IMG/VR virus record: IMGVR_UViG_3300042883_000526
Coordinates: 1 to 22,378 of that record
Origin: a virus
Reading direction: 5' to 3' (one strand)
DNA length: 22,378 nucleotides
The notes below the pieces were generated by a model that had not been told where the DNA came from, searched no databases, and worked only from the letters and a program-made list of their open reading frames with translations. Positions 15,820-21,489 of this stretch are shown here, one piece after another. The translations under genes and the position numbers were made by a program. Within the stretch, counting starts at the first letter, position 1. Every line of letters begins with the position of its first letter.

Positions 15820-16104
15820 TTAATCTAAATTGTTCGGACGCACGCCACTCCTGGCCCACTCGTAGCAGAGCAAATATCCGTGCGCGTCGATTATGTTGTC
15901 GGGCTTCGCCGTGTGTACCTCTCGGCATAGCTTCAGACCCACCATCATCAGGATGGCTTCCTGCGCGGTGATATCACGCTTCAGTGCCGGCGCCAGCAGG
16001 CCAGACCATACCTTCGCCACCTTCGTGTAGTCATCCACCGGATCTCCGTAGGTCGCGTTGCGATCACCTAGAACTAACTGCGATGCTGTGGTTGCGTGAT
16101 TCAT
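15820..16104 (-). CDS. DUF6378-like phage protein (94 aa)
   Basis: This 94-residue protein has the characteristic GDRNATYGDPVDDYTKVAKV near its start, followed by the helical ITAQEAILMMVGLKLCREVH and AKPDNIIDAHGYLLCYEWAR. 'R...YGdp..nf...a..w' with a C-terminal 'D...D..gY' helix is how I recognise the DUF6378 family, widespread in phages of many hosts. The Asp/His pattern has been compared with nucleotide-metabolism helical folds (MazG-like), but no activity is established here. Four bases after the 163-residue gene. Confidence 0.8.
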   Translation of the reverse strand: MNHATTASQLVLGDRNATYGDPVDDYTKVAKVWSGLLAPALKRDITAQEAILMMVGLKLCREVHTAKPDNIIDAHGYLLCYEWARSGVRPNNLD

Positions 16105-16108
16105 AGGA

Positions 16109-16600
16109 TTACCAACGCCCAGGCGCCCGAGGTTGCCGCGCAGAGACCAAGATGTGCTCGTAGGTCCGCACCGGTATCACCATGCCAATCGCGAAGCCCA
16201 ACGCATTCTTAACGCGGCAGATCACCTCACGATCATTCCAGCGCACCCTGATCGCCTTGCGGTTCGCAAACGCATTCCCAACCACCACCGCCTCCTCCTC
16301 CGTCCACCAGCCCGGACGACCCTTCGTGAGGATCAGCCCATTCGCAGAGATCTTGGGAATCATGCCGTTCGCCAGCCACTTCTGCACCACCGGAGCCTCC
16401 TTAGGAATCTCCGTGCTGATCAGCTTCTCCATCTTAGTCAGCCCAGCCTCCGTGTAGCACACCGCCTTCGGCCTCGCGCTGTAGAACCAGTCCCAGCCCT
16501 GTATCAAATTATCTTGGCGCATCTTCGTGACCACCGGACGCGGCAGGCCAATCTTCACGCACAGTTCAATTTCTCTGATTACACTTTTAGGTTCGCTCAT
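16109..16600 (-). CDS. unknown protein with HTH-like N-terminus (163 aa)
   Basis: This 163-residue protein starts at ATG 16600. Its first 60 residues (IREIELCVKIGLPRPVVTKM, RQDNLIQGWDWFYSARPKAV, CYTEAGLTKMEKLI) read as a winged helix: recognition-type helix, wing with KAVCYTEAG, closing helix. The second half (RPGWWTEEEAVVVGNAFANR, KAIRVRWNDREVICRVKNAL) is beta-rich, like a small barrel. I do not know a named family with this pair. The gene is the first after the tRNA, upstream of DUF6378, with an A/T-rich leader and no Shine-Dalgarno. A DNA-binding role is plausible, no more. Confidence 0.6.
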   Translation of the reverse strand: MSEPKSVIREIELCVKIGLPRPVVTKMRQDNLIQGWDWFYSARPKAVCYTEAGLTKMEKLISTEIPKEAPVVQKWLANGMIPKISANGLILTKGRPGWWTEEEAVVVGNAFANRKAIRVRWNDREVICRVKNALGFAIGMVIPVRTYEHILVSARQPRAPGRW

Positions 16601-16672
16601 GTTTCAATTGGGTTTTGTTCTTCGTCATCTTCATCTTCTGTTTCTGGTCCACGCATCGCAGTGGTTTTTAGA

Positions 16673-16748
16673 TGGAGCCTTCGACAGGACTCGAACCTGT
16701 GACCGCCTGTTTACAAAACAGGTGCTCTACCAACTGAGCTAAGAAGGC
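16673..16748 (-). tRNA. tRNA-Thr (anticodon UGU)
   Basis: On the minus strand a complete 76-base cloverleaf starts GCCTTCT at 16748. It has the D-arm AGCTCAGTTGGTAGAGC, anticodon stem CCTGT/ACAGG around TTTGTAA (anticodon TGT), T-arm ACAGG-TTCGAGT-CCTGT, and acceptor CGAAGGC with discriminator T and an encoded CCA (16675-16673). Only the seventh acceptor pair (T-C) is mismatched. It decodes ACA (and by wobble ACG). It lies between the terminase small gene and the accessory cluster, in the same direction, so it may be cut out of the polycistronic message. Confidence 0.93.
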
Positions 16749-16814
16749 GCTTTTATGAAAAAATTTCGGTTGAGTGAATGCGTCGCGTCGCGCTCGCCGC
16801 CGGCTGCTGGGACT

Positions 16815-16824
16815 CCCCCCCCCC
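16815..16824. repeat. 10-base C homopolymer in non-coding gap
   Basis: Ten consecutive C on the plus strand (G on the minus) lie in the 160-base gap between the tRNA and the terminase small gene. The gap also contains a palindrome TGAAATTTCA (about 16838-16847) and a G+C-rich run of CGTCGCG repeats. No gene is seen in the gap. A tract of this length can slip in replication or reflect an assembly error. Confidence 0.7.
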
Positions 16825-16908
16825 GCCTGACCAGCTTGAAATTTCAGCGAAGCCGGTGAATGATCAGGAAAAAAGTGACTTCGCACAATAATGATTATGT
16901 CTAATGTT

Positions 16909-17481
16909 CTACGCAACATCGATGATATCCTCCTGCTCTGTAACAACTTGTAATGGTTTTACGCTGATCATGCGGGAAATGGCGTCCGCGTCGACCTTCA
17001 GCCTGTGCTCGACCACCTGGACCGTGGTTTCACCTAGCATCGCCGATTGTTTATCGAGGATTATCCCCAAAGCAACGGAAATTCCCGCCAGTAAACTTGG
17101 TTTAACATCCGCACCCTCAAGAGCATCCAGACCTTGCTCGATGGTTGAGGCGGCCTTGTTGGCGATGCGTTGGAGGTTGGCAGCCATGTGGCCGCGGAAG
17201 AGTGCCGGCTCGCGTTCGAGTAGCTGATCCCGGACGATCTGGACGGTAGACTTGCTTGAGCTAGTATCGTAAGCGATGCGAGCGATTGGAATCTGCTTAC
17301 GGATGAGATCCTCGATAAGCGTACGCTTTTCCGTACTGATTTGCGTTGCGGTATACTTGCCCAGGTCTGATCCACGCGCCAGCTTCTGGGTGACGGTGGT
17401 CAGCTCAGGTGGCGGAGTTGCGGTAACTTGTGCCGTGTTATCCAATACTTTGCTTATACCAGAGCGTAGTTTTTGGCGCAA
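16909..17481 (-). CDS. probable terminase small subunit / HTH protein (190 aa)
   Basis: This 190-residue frame has an HTH around KRTLIEDLIRKQIPIARIAY followed by DTSSSKSTVQIVRDQLLERE. Then come long helices (RGHMAANLQRIANKAASTIE, QGLDALEGADVKPSLLAGIS, VALGIILDKQSAMLGETTVQ). An N-terminal HTH plus a helical oligomerisation part with a 'GIILDKQ...LGE' segment is usual in terminase small subunits, which bind the packaging start site. It is the only good TerS candidate, but it is 2 kb from terL with the tRNA and six genes in between. No in-frame ATG precedes the HTH. The first start is TTG 17481, a second TTG follows at codon 13, and no Shine-Dalgarno is visible, so the start is uncertain. The gene is divergent to the plus-strand island, 47 bases away. 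Confidence 0.62.
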   Translation of the reverse strand: MRQKLRSGISKVLDNTAQVTATPPPELTTVTQKLARGSDLGKYTATQISTEKRTLIEDLIRKQIPIARIAYDTSSSKSTVQIVRDQLLEREPALFRGHMAANLQRIANKAASTIEQGLDALEGADVKPSLLAGISVALGIILDKQSAMLGETTVQVVEHRLKVDADAISRMISVKPLQVVTEQEDIIDVA

Positions 17482-17528
17482 GTGGTTTGATATTGACGTG
17501 AGCTGTCAGGCGCAATTTAGTGGCTGCG
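17482..17528. promoter_or_regulatory. divergent intergenic region, overlapping candidate promoters
   Basis: This 47-base gap is all that separates two divergent genes. Plus strand: TTGACG (17493-17498), 17 bases, TTTAGT (17516-17521). Minus strand: TTGCGC (17515-17510), 17 bases, TATCAA (17492-17487). Both would give almost leaderless messages. Matches are partial, and the assignment rests on geometry. Confidence 0.3.
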
Positions 17529-17705
17529 ATGAAACACATGATTCGAGAGTTGATAGTGCTGGGAATCGCGGTGGCCTGCGCCGTCGCTGTTGGTTTTATA
17601 TTTGGTTTGAAACATATGCAGAAGGAGGCGGTTGAGGTGGGCCACGCTCACTGGGTTCTGACTGAAAATCTGCGCGTGCAATTTGTGTGGGGGGCGAAGC
17701 CATGA
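17529..17705 (+). CDS. small membrane protein 1 of plus-strand island (58 aa)
   Basis: From ATG 17529 (a GTG at 17520 would add three residues) this gives 58 residues: MKHMIRELIVLGIAVACAVA, then VGFIFGLKHMQKEAV and a soluble tail HWVLTENLRVQFVWGAKP. Residues about 8-27 are one transmembrane helix with charged residues on both sides. By the positive-inside rule the orientation is ambiguous. Its stop overlaps the next gene (ATGA). Size and topology resemble small phage inner-membrane peptides (lysis accessory, superinfection exclusion), but no family is recognised. Confidence 0.6.
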   Translation: MKHMIRELIVLGIAVACAVAVGFIFGLKHMQKEAVEVGHAHWVLTENLRVQFVWGAKP

Positions 17706-17929
17706 GTACTATCATCGACGGCGGCGGACCAGCTTTTCCAACTCTTTTTATTGAACCAAAATACGGATCGGGTTACAAGGGCATGACCCTGCGCGACTAT
17801 TTTGCTGGGCAGGCCATAATTGGAATTGCTCCAAAAGACCCTATCGGAGCAAGTACTTGGATAGGATACGCGGCTTATGAAATAGCAGACGCAATGATCG
17901 TGGAACGCAACAGGGAGGCCCGCAAATGA
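17702..17929 (+). CDS. conserved small phage protein, GMTLRDYFA type (75 aa)
   Basis: This 75-residue protein reads STIIDGGGPAFPTLFIEPKY, GSGYKGMTLRDYFAGQAIIG, then a C-terminal helix AAYEIADAMIVERNREARK. 'DGGpAFP ... GMTLRDYFAgqAl ... AYxiADAMlxxRe' is one of the most widespread small-protein patterns in phages and prophages of proteobacteria and others. Its function is unknown. A G-rich stretch (GGGGGG at 17689-17694) seven bases before the ATG may serve as ribosome binding site. It lies between two membrane-peptide genes, coupled to both by ATGA. Confidence 0.82.
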   Translation: MSTIIDGGGPAFPTLFIEPKYGSGYKGMTLRDYFAGQAIIGIAPKDPIGASTWIGYAAYEIADAMIVERNREARK

Positions 17930-18048
17930 TCGCGCTCGCTGCCATAATTTTAGCTGGTGCCATCATCGTTGGCGTGGCATGGGCCGCGCTGATCGTCATC
18001 TGGTACGGTAAACAGATCGATGACGACATCAACTCAGATGGCACCTAG
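17926..18048 (+). CDS. small membrane protein 2 of plus-strand island (40 aa)
   Basis: This 40-residue peptide is nearly all transmembrane: MIALAAIILAGAIIVGVAWA then ALIVIWYGKQIDDDINSDGT. The long hydrophobic N-terminus (about residues 1-27) is followed by an acidic tail. A good Shine-Dalgarno, GGGAGG (17913-17918, seven bases before ATG 17926), lies inside the preceding gene, and the start overlaps its stop (ATGA). The TAG at 18046-18048 is followed 50 bases later by a terminator, closing the three-gene unit. Function unknown. It could be a holin-like or exclusion peptide. Confidence 0.6.
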   Translation: MIALAAIILAGAIIVGVAWAALIVIWYGKQIDDDINSDGT

Positions 18049-18098
18049 AACGCCATCCTAAGCGATTTGCGGGGTTTTGACCTTCCGCGAGTACCACC

Positions 18099-18129
18099 AG
18101 CCCAATCTTCAACGGTTGGGCTTTCTTTT
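18099..18129 (+). terminator. rho-independent terminator of plus-strand island
   Basis: AGCCCAA (18099-18105) and TTGGGCT (18116-18122) form a 7-base stem around a 10-base loop, followed by TTTCTTTT (18122-18129). There is no T tract in the opposite direction, so it ends plus-strand transcription only. Confidence 0.8.
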
Positions 18130-18164
18130 GCACGCAAACATCTGTGCCTTTTTATTTGTTTGTA

Positions 18165-18221
18165 GGTGACCCCGTCGCCTAAAAGCGAGAGGGGGAACCT
18201 TACCCTCTCCTTTAGGAGAGG
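18165..18221. promoter_or_regulatory. structured non-coding region with alternative hairpins
   Basis: The 220-base convergent gap (18049-18268) has no convincing gene. Besides the terminator it contains, on the plus strand, GGTGAC/GTCGCC (18165-18179, 6 pairs, one wobble). It also has a two-part stem CCTAAA+GAGAGGG (18178-18183, 18187-18193) with CCCTCTC+TTTAGG (18203-18209, 18211-18216). A competing stem is CCTCTCC/GGAGAGG (18204-18210 with 18215-18221, loop TTTA). The last two exclude each other. No T tract follows in either direction. Confidence 0.45.
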
Positions 18222-18250
18222 CAGCCCCCACACATAGCCCCCTAAATCAC

Positions 18251-18272
18251 CCTATCGTCATCCTATCGTCAT
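18251..18272. repeat. tandem 11-base repeat at gene end
   Basis: CCTATCGTCAT occurs twice in direct succession (18251-18261, 18262-18272). The second copy contains the stop of the winged-helix gene (minus-strand TGA at 18271-18269). It contributes nothing to the protein and looks like a slippage duplication. Confidence 0.8.
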
Positions 18273-18637
18273 CCTTTTTTCTGGTTAACGTGACTTACCA
18301 AGGCATTGAAGTTCTCAACTATAATGTCATTAGCGGCTTGCAGACTCCTGCACTTCGCTAAGTTTTCCTTGCAGATCTTGCGCAATTCCGCGATCTCGGA
18401 AGCCACCCTAGCCCTAAATTGGCCGTCATCTTCGGTTGGAATGTACTCGGCACCGGACCACTTCCGGGTGCGGCTGTTGAACACCAGGTGGCCCTTGTTT
18501 CTGAGGTAGTGAAAGGTGCGTGCGGTCTGCTCGATGGACTGGCCGGTGACCTCCGCGATGTGTGCTAATACTTCGGATCGAATGAACACGCGGTCGTGTC
18601 TAAGCGGTGGCATGAACCTAAATTTGTCGGACTTCAT
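18269..18637 (-). CDS. winged-helix-like protein after primase-helicase (122 aa)
   Basis: This 122-residue protein starts at ATG 18637, overlapping the primase-helicase stop (ATGA). Residues about 18-62 (IRSEVLAHIAEVTGQSIEQT, ARTFHYLRNKGHLVFNSRTR, KWSGAEY) look like a winged helix with a two-strand wing; the C-terminal half (ASEIAELRKICKENLAKCRS) is a coiled coil. A DNA-binding dimer that assists replication or regulates the block is a reasonable inference. I do not recognise a named family. The last replication-block gene before the convergent region; no terminator with a T tract on its strand is evident. Confidence 0.6.
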   Translation of the reverse strand: MKSDKFRFMPPLRHDRVFIRSEVLAHIAEVTGQSIEQTARTFHYLRNKGHLVFNSRTRKWSGAEYIPTEDDGQFRARVASEIAELRKICKENLAKCRSLQAANDIIVENFNALVSHVNQKKG

Positions 18638-20424
18638 TTGATTGGCCTCGCGGTGAACATTGCAGGCGGTGCGTACTCCCAGCAGATGCCGGTCGTGCTG
18701 TGCCTAAGCCGAGCCACGCTGGTCGGGTTGCCCATCGCGTCGATCATGCCGCTGCGCTTGCCGCGCTTGGTGAGCGTGAATGAGTAGACCTGCTCGTCTG
18801 ACTCGCGCTGGAGGACTGCGACCTCGCGTGACCAGTTCGTGAGGTCCGCTGAACCTGCGCCGGCGTAGGCCAAATCAGACGTGGTCCCCTTGGCCTGCTC
18901 ACCCTTGTGCGGCTTCGGCATATGGTGCAGCCAGACCCAGCAGCAGCCGGTCTCCTGTAGCACCGGATTGAGCTGGTTGCGCAGGAAGCTGCTCATAAAA
19001 CTCTGCTCCGAAATGTCGTCGCCGGCGTAGCTCAACAGCGGGTCCACGATGATCACGTCTGCGCGGTGCTTGGTGATGATTGATCGTGCCAGCTTGATGA
19101 ACTCCGCGCCGGTCTTAACGGTCTCGTCATAGAAGCGCACATTCTCGTCCAACGTGACTATATCTGCGCCGCCCAGCCTCATCCCGGCAATCACGCCCTT
19201 GAGCGCCTCTGCCATATCTCCCATATCGTTCTCGGCCTGCACCACCGCAACGCGCAAAGGTCTGATCGGCTTGATGCCAAAGAATGGTTTGCCCAGCGCG
19301 ATGGTCAGACCTAGCTGCATGGCGAAGGAGGACTTGCCGACACCGGACTGTCCGACGATTGTCATCGATCCTCCACGGCAGAGCCAGCGATTGCCCAGCA
19401 CGTTGTTCGGGTCGTTGTCGGTATTGTATGCGATGAGGTCGCTGGGCTTAGTGGGTTCCGCAAGTTCGTTCTGGTCGCGCCAGTCAATCCACTCCTGCCA
19501 CGTTGGTTGGCCAATGTTAAGTGCGATCAGGGTCTGCTCGGCGGCGCCGCGCATGATGCCGGGCAGGCGCGAGAATCGTGATGGATTCTTATTTTTTGGG
19601 TCGGGTGCAACGTCTGCGAGGTAGTCGTACACTTGGTCACGGCGTTGCTCCCACTCGCCGGCGTCGGTGGCGTCAACGCGCACCCAGGCGTGTACACTCT
19701 TGCCACCGGAGTCGATGACCGCGGAGACCGGAAGCTGGCAGCGTGTGATGATGTCGATCTGCTCGGGCTTGGGTCTGGAATCAAATTCAATTAGGACGTG
19801 ACGGTACGCGCTGACGTTTTTGTCCGATCCGGTAAACAGGTCGGGCTTGGTGGGGTTTATGCGTATCCATGCGCCTTGGTTCGTGCCTGTCCACATCTGG
19901 TCAGGGAAGAATGTGAGCCAGCGCGACAGTGGCATGAACGTGCCGTTGCTGGCTGGGTTGTACTTATCGTGCTCCAGATCGTAGGTCGCGTCGTTCGTGA
20001 TGCAGATCCAGTCATCCGGTGAGAAGATTGTGGTCAGGAACTTCTTGGTCGCGTCGAAGCCGCTCTCCTTGGCCGTCGAAATGGTGACACCCTGACACCG
20101 GTTGGCCACGAACTTGCCGCTCGGTGACACGCAACTCTTGATGCTGGACGCCGGCGTGAAGTGTGACGCCATCAGGTGACCGCGGGGCTTATCGTGCGAT
20201 GTCTTCTCGGCCTGGTCTACCTTGTGGATGAGTTCGCGCTCAGACCACGGTGGAGTGCAGCGCAGATTAAATTCTGTGAGCAGCGTGAGTGCGTCTGATC
20301 TGGGCAGAGAAAAACCGTGGACCAGTGCGGTTGCCACGGTGAAGGTTGCGTTATGTCCGCTGGAGCCAGAGATGGCAGGCGGACATGATGCCAGATATAG
20401 TCTGGCGCGTTCGAGTGTTGTCAT
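18634..20424 (-). CDS. primase / RecA-type replicative helicase fusion (596 aa)
   Basis: Domains in order: residues 1-75 a small helical module (SGSSGHNATFTVATALVHGF, ... CTPPWSERELIHKVDQA) that often precedes phage primase-helicases. Then comes an archaeo-eukaryotic primase-like part with LIEFDS (acidic E213, D215), SGGKSVHAWVRVDA (239-252, His 245) and NPSRFSRLPG (280-289). A RecA-like ATPase follows, with Walker A GQSGVGKS (358-365), Walker B VIIVDP (457-462) and WLHHMPKP. Such proteins prime and unwind DNA at the phage origin (RepA/DnaB-like role). The primase family is identified from motif pattern. ATG 20424 has no Shine-Dalgarno. The following winged-helix gene overlaps its stop by four bases. 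All ATPase motifs appear intact. Confidence 0.85.
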   Translation of the reverse strand: MTTLERARLYLASCPPAISGSSGHNATFTVATALVHGFSLPRSDALTLLTEFNLRCTPPWSERELIHKVDQAEKTSHDKPRGHLMASHFTPASSIKSCVSPSGKFVANRCQGVTISTAKESGFDATKKFLTTIFSPDDWICITNDATYDLEHDKYNPASNGTFMPLSRWLTFFPDQMWTGTNQGAWIRINPTKPDLFTGSDKNVSAYRHVLIEFDSRPKPEQIDIITRCQLPVSAVIDSGGKSVHAWVRVDATDAGEWEQRRDQVYDYLADVAPDPKNKNPSRFSRLPGIMRGAAEQTLIALNIGQPTWQEWIDWRDQNELAEPTKPSDLIAYNTDNDPNNVLGNRWLCRGGSMTIVGQSGVGKSSFAMQLGLTIALGKPFFGIKPIRPLRVAVVQAENDMGDMAEALKGVIAGMRLGGADIVTLDENVRFYDETVKTGAEFIKLARSIITKHRADVIIVDPLLSYAGDDISEQSFMSSFLRNQLNPVLQETGCCWVWLHHMPKPHKGEQAKGTTSDLAYAGAGSADLTNWSREVAVLQRESDEQVYSFTLTKRGKRSGMIDAMGNPTSVARLRHSTTGICWEYAPPAMFTARPIK

Positions 20425-20440
20425 GGGTTGAGCGGAGGGT

Positions 20441-20626
20441 TCAGTTCCGCGTGATGTCTTCTTTAAGTTCTGGGTGGCCGTGTTCGATTAGGTCAACGAT
20501 GGTTTGGCTAACGAACATTGCCTCGTCGATGGTGAGTGCGCGTCCGCATGAGTTTTCGTGTGAGAGCACAAGCGCGATGGCTGCGCGTCCGATGAGTTGG
20601 TCTTTTTTGTCTTCTGACTTTTGCAT
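20441..20626 (-). CDS. small helical protein (61 aa), possibly a frameshift product
   Basis: This 61-residue frame reads IGRAAIALVLSHENSCGRAL then TIDEAMFVSQTIVDLIEHGH, two convincing helices. It has its own ATG (20626) but no ribosome binding site, and most of it overlaps the NGKGD-type gene in another frame. Its reading frame is exactly the -1 frame of that gene, entered at an A_AAA_AAG heptamer six codons after the ATG. It may therefore be made as a fusion C-terminus, as a separate protein, or both. The primase-helicase starts 17 bases after its stop. Family unknown. Confidence 0.55.
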   Translation of the reverse strand: MQKSEDKKDQLIGRAAIALVLSHENSCGRALTIDEAMFVSQTIVDLIEHGHPELKEDITRN

Positions 20627-20700
20627 GCAAAGATGTGGTCGTGGTTGTTGCGGTACGCTTCCGAGAAGCAGTTGCGTGGTGAGTCGCCCTTTCCGTTCAT
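20488..20700 (-). CDS. NGKGD-type small phage protein (up to 70 aa)
   Basis: It starts MNGKGDSPRNCFSEAYRNNH then DHIF, the N-terminal signature of a very common small phage family ('NGKGDxPRxxxxxxYxxNwdxIf'). ATG 20700 overlaps the beta-helix stop by four bases. After residue about 30 (KSQKTKKTN) the frame becomes Ser/Thr/His/Pro-rich (SSDAQPSRLCSHTKTHADAH) and loses any protein-like pattern, while the -1 frame is clearly coding. Family members usually end at about 30-45 residues, so the true product may be short, or may shift at the slippery site. Function unknown. Confidence 0.6.
   Translation of the reverse strand: MNGKGDSPRNCFSEAYRNNHDHIFACKSQKTKKTNSSDAQPSRLCSHTKTHADAHSPSTRQCSLAKPSLT
20602..20608 (-). 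promoter_or_regulatory. candidate -1 frameshift heptamer A_AAA_AAG
   Basis: On the minus strand the zero-frame codons ACA AAA AAG contain A_AAA_AAG in exact X_XXY_YYZ register. A -1 slip continues as GAC CAA CTC, the frame of the 61-residue protein. G+C-rich inverted GCGC elements follow within about 20-30 bases and could form a weak stimulator. Confidence 0.4.
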
Positions 20701-21248
20701 GATAACTTGAGGAGTGCGCGGCGGACGAGGCAGTAGATCTTGAGTCCGAGGCTCTGCCAGAAAAGAATGTGGACCTTGGGTCCGATAATGACGGGCTTGT
20801 CCGCCCAGCCTACGCGAACGCGGACAGGTTTGCCGTCGGTGCGCGTGACGTGGTCGATGGTCACGACGCCAGTCTTGGCCGGCGTGGTCGTGGACCAATT
20901 TCCGATGTCGATGTCTACGCGCTCCCAGTTACCGCCGCCGCGGGTGATGGTGCAGTCGCGCAGTGTCACGTTGTTCGATCCGCCCTTAATTGTGAAGCCG
21001 TACTTCTTCCCGGCGCCAACCTTGCACCAGTTGAATTCAATGTACTTTGAGTAGCGCATGATGTCCACGCCGTCCTCGCGGTTGCCGCCGTCAGGATTAA
21101 TCGTACAGTCGCGCACCGTGATGTTACTCGATCCGCTGACCTTAAAGATGTCGTCGTAGTCTGCGGGGTTCGGTGGCGAGACGACGAGGTCGGAGTATTC
21201 CTTTAGAAATAAATCTGAGACGATGAAGTAATTATTGTCCGGTTTCAT
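20697..21248 (-). CDS. right-handed parallel beta-helix protein (183 aa)
   Basis: This 183-residue protein has three or so beta-helix coils: FKVSGSSNITVRDCTINPDG, DIMRYSKYIEFNWCKVGAGK, FTIKGGSNNVTLRDCTITRG, and a last one around VVTIDHVTRTDGKPVRVRVG. The pair SSNITVRDCTI and SNNVTLRDCTI is an internal duplication, visible also in the DNA. Such folds occur in pectate-lyase-like enzymes and phage tailspikes, but here there is no signal peptide, and the length is far below a tailspike. It is located among replication genes, overlapping an HTH gene (17 bases) and the NGKGD gene (4 bases). The C-terminus (IYCLVRRALLKLS) is basic and helical. Role unknown. A minor virion-bound or polysaccharide-related factor is possible. 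Confidence 0.7.
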   Translation of the reverse strand: MKPDNNYFIVSDLFLKEYSDLVVSPPNPADYDDIFKVSGSSNITVRDCTINPDGGNREDGVDIMRYSKYIEFNWCKVGAGKKYGFTIKGGSNNVTLRDCTITRGGGNWERVDIDIGNWSTTTPAKTGVVTIDHVTRTDGKPVRVRVGWADKPVIIGPKVHILFWQSLGLKIYCLVRRALLKLS

Positions 21249-21489
21249 GTTTATATAATTTGTGTTTGCGGTTAACTATCTTGGAGACGAAAGCCTTTGA
21301 GCGGTGGTAGCGGATGCTGATCTGCTGGATGGTTAATTTTTTATCGTAGTACAGCTTGTAAATTGCGTCGTGCTCTTTCTGGTCTGGGTGGCTCCCTTGA
21401 ACTTTTAGGTCGAGGTCGATCTCGTCCTTGTACTTTTTCATGAGGAACTCAAAGGTCCTCATGCAATTCGATTCCGGTGAGTCGCTCAT
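21232..21489 (-). CDS. helix-turn-helix DNA-binding protein (85 aa)
   Basis: This 85-residue protein ends with a resolvase/sigma-region-4-like HTH: AIYKLYYDKKLTIQQISIRY, then HRSKAFVSKIVNRKHKLYKH. The first half (MSDSPESNCMRTFEFLMKKY) is helical and charged. It starts at ATG 21489, overlapping the stop of the Cys/basic gene (ATGA), and runs 17 bases into the beta-helix gene. A small early regulator or replication accessory factor is a plausible role. It is not recognised beyond the HTH. Confidence 0.65.
   Translation of the reverse strand: MSDSPESNCMRTFEFLMKKYKDEIDLDLKVQGSHPDQKEHDAIYKLYYDKKLTIQQISIRYHRSKAFVSKIVNRKHKLYKHETGQ

Noticed and set aside
16133-16702. A 189-codon plus-strand frame
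   Set aside because: It is antisense to the 163-residue gene and the tRNA, with Arg/His/Leu-rich shadow composition.
18045-18233. A 62-codon minus-strand frame in the convergent gap
   Set aside because: It runs across the terminator stem and the alternative hairpins, is Arg/Lys/Ser-rich without pattern, and has no coupling or ribosome site.
20488-20898. A 136-codon extension of the NGKGD-type frame
   Set aside because: It overlaps the beta-helix gene in another frame with Arg/His/Pro-rich noise. The family start MNGKGD is at 20700.
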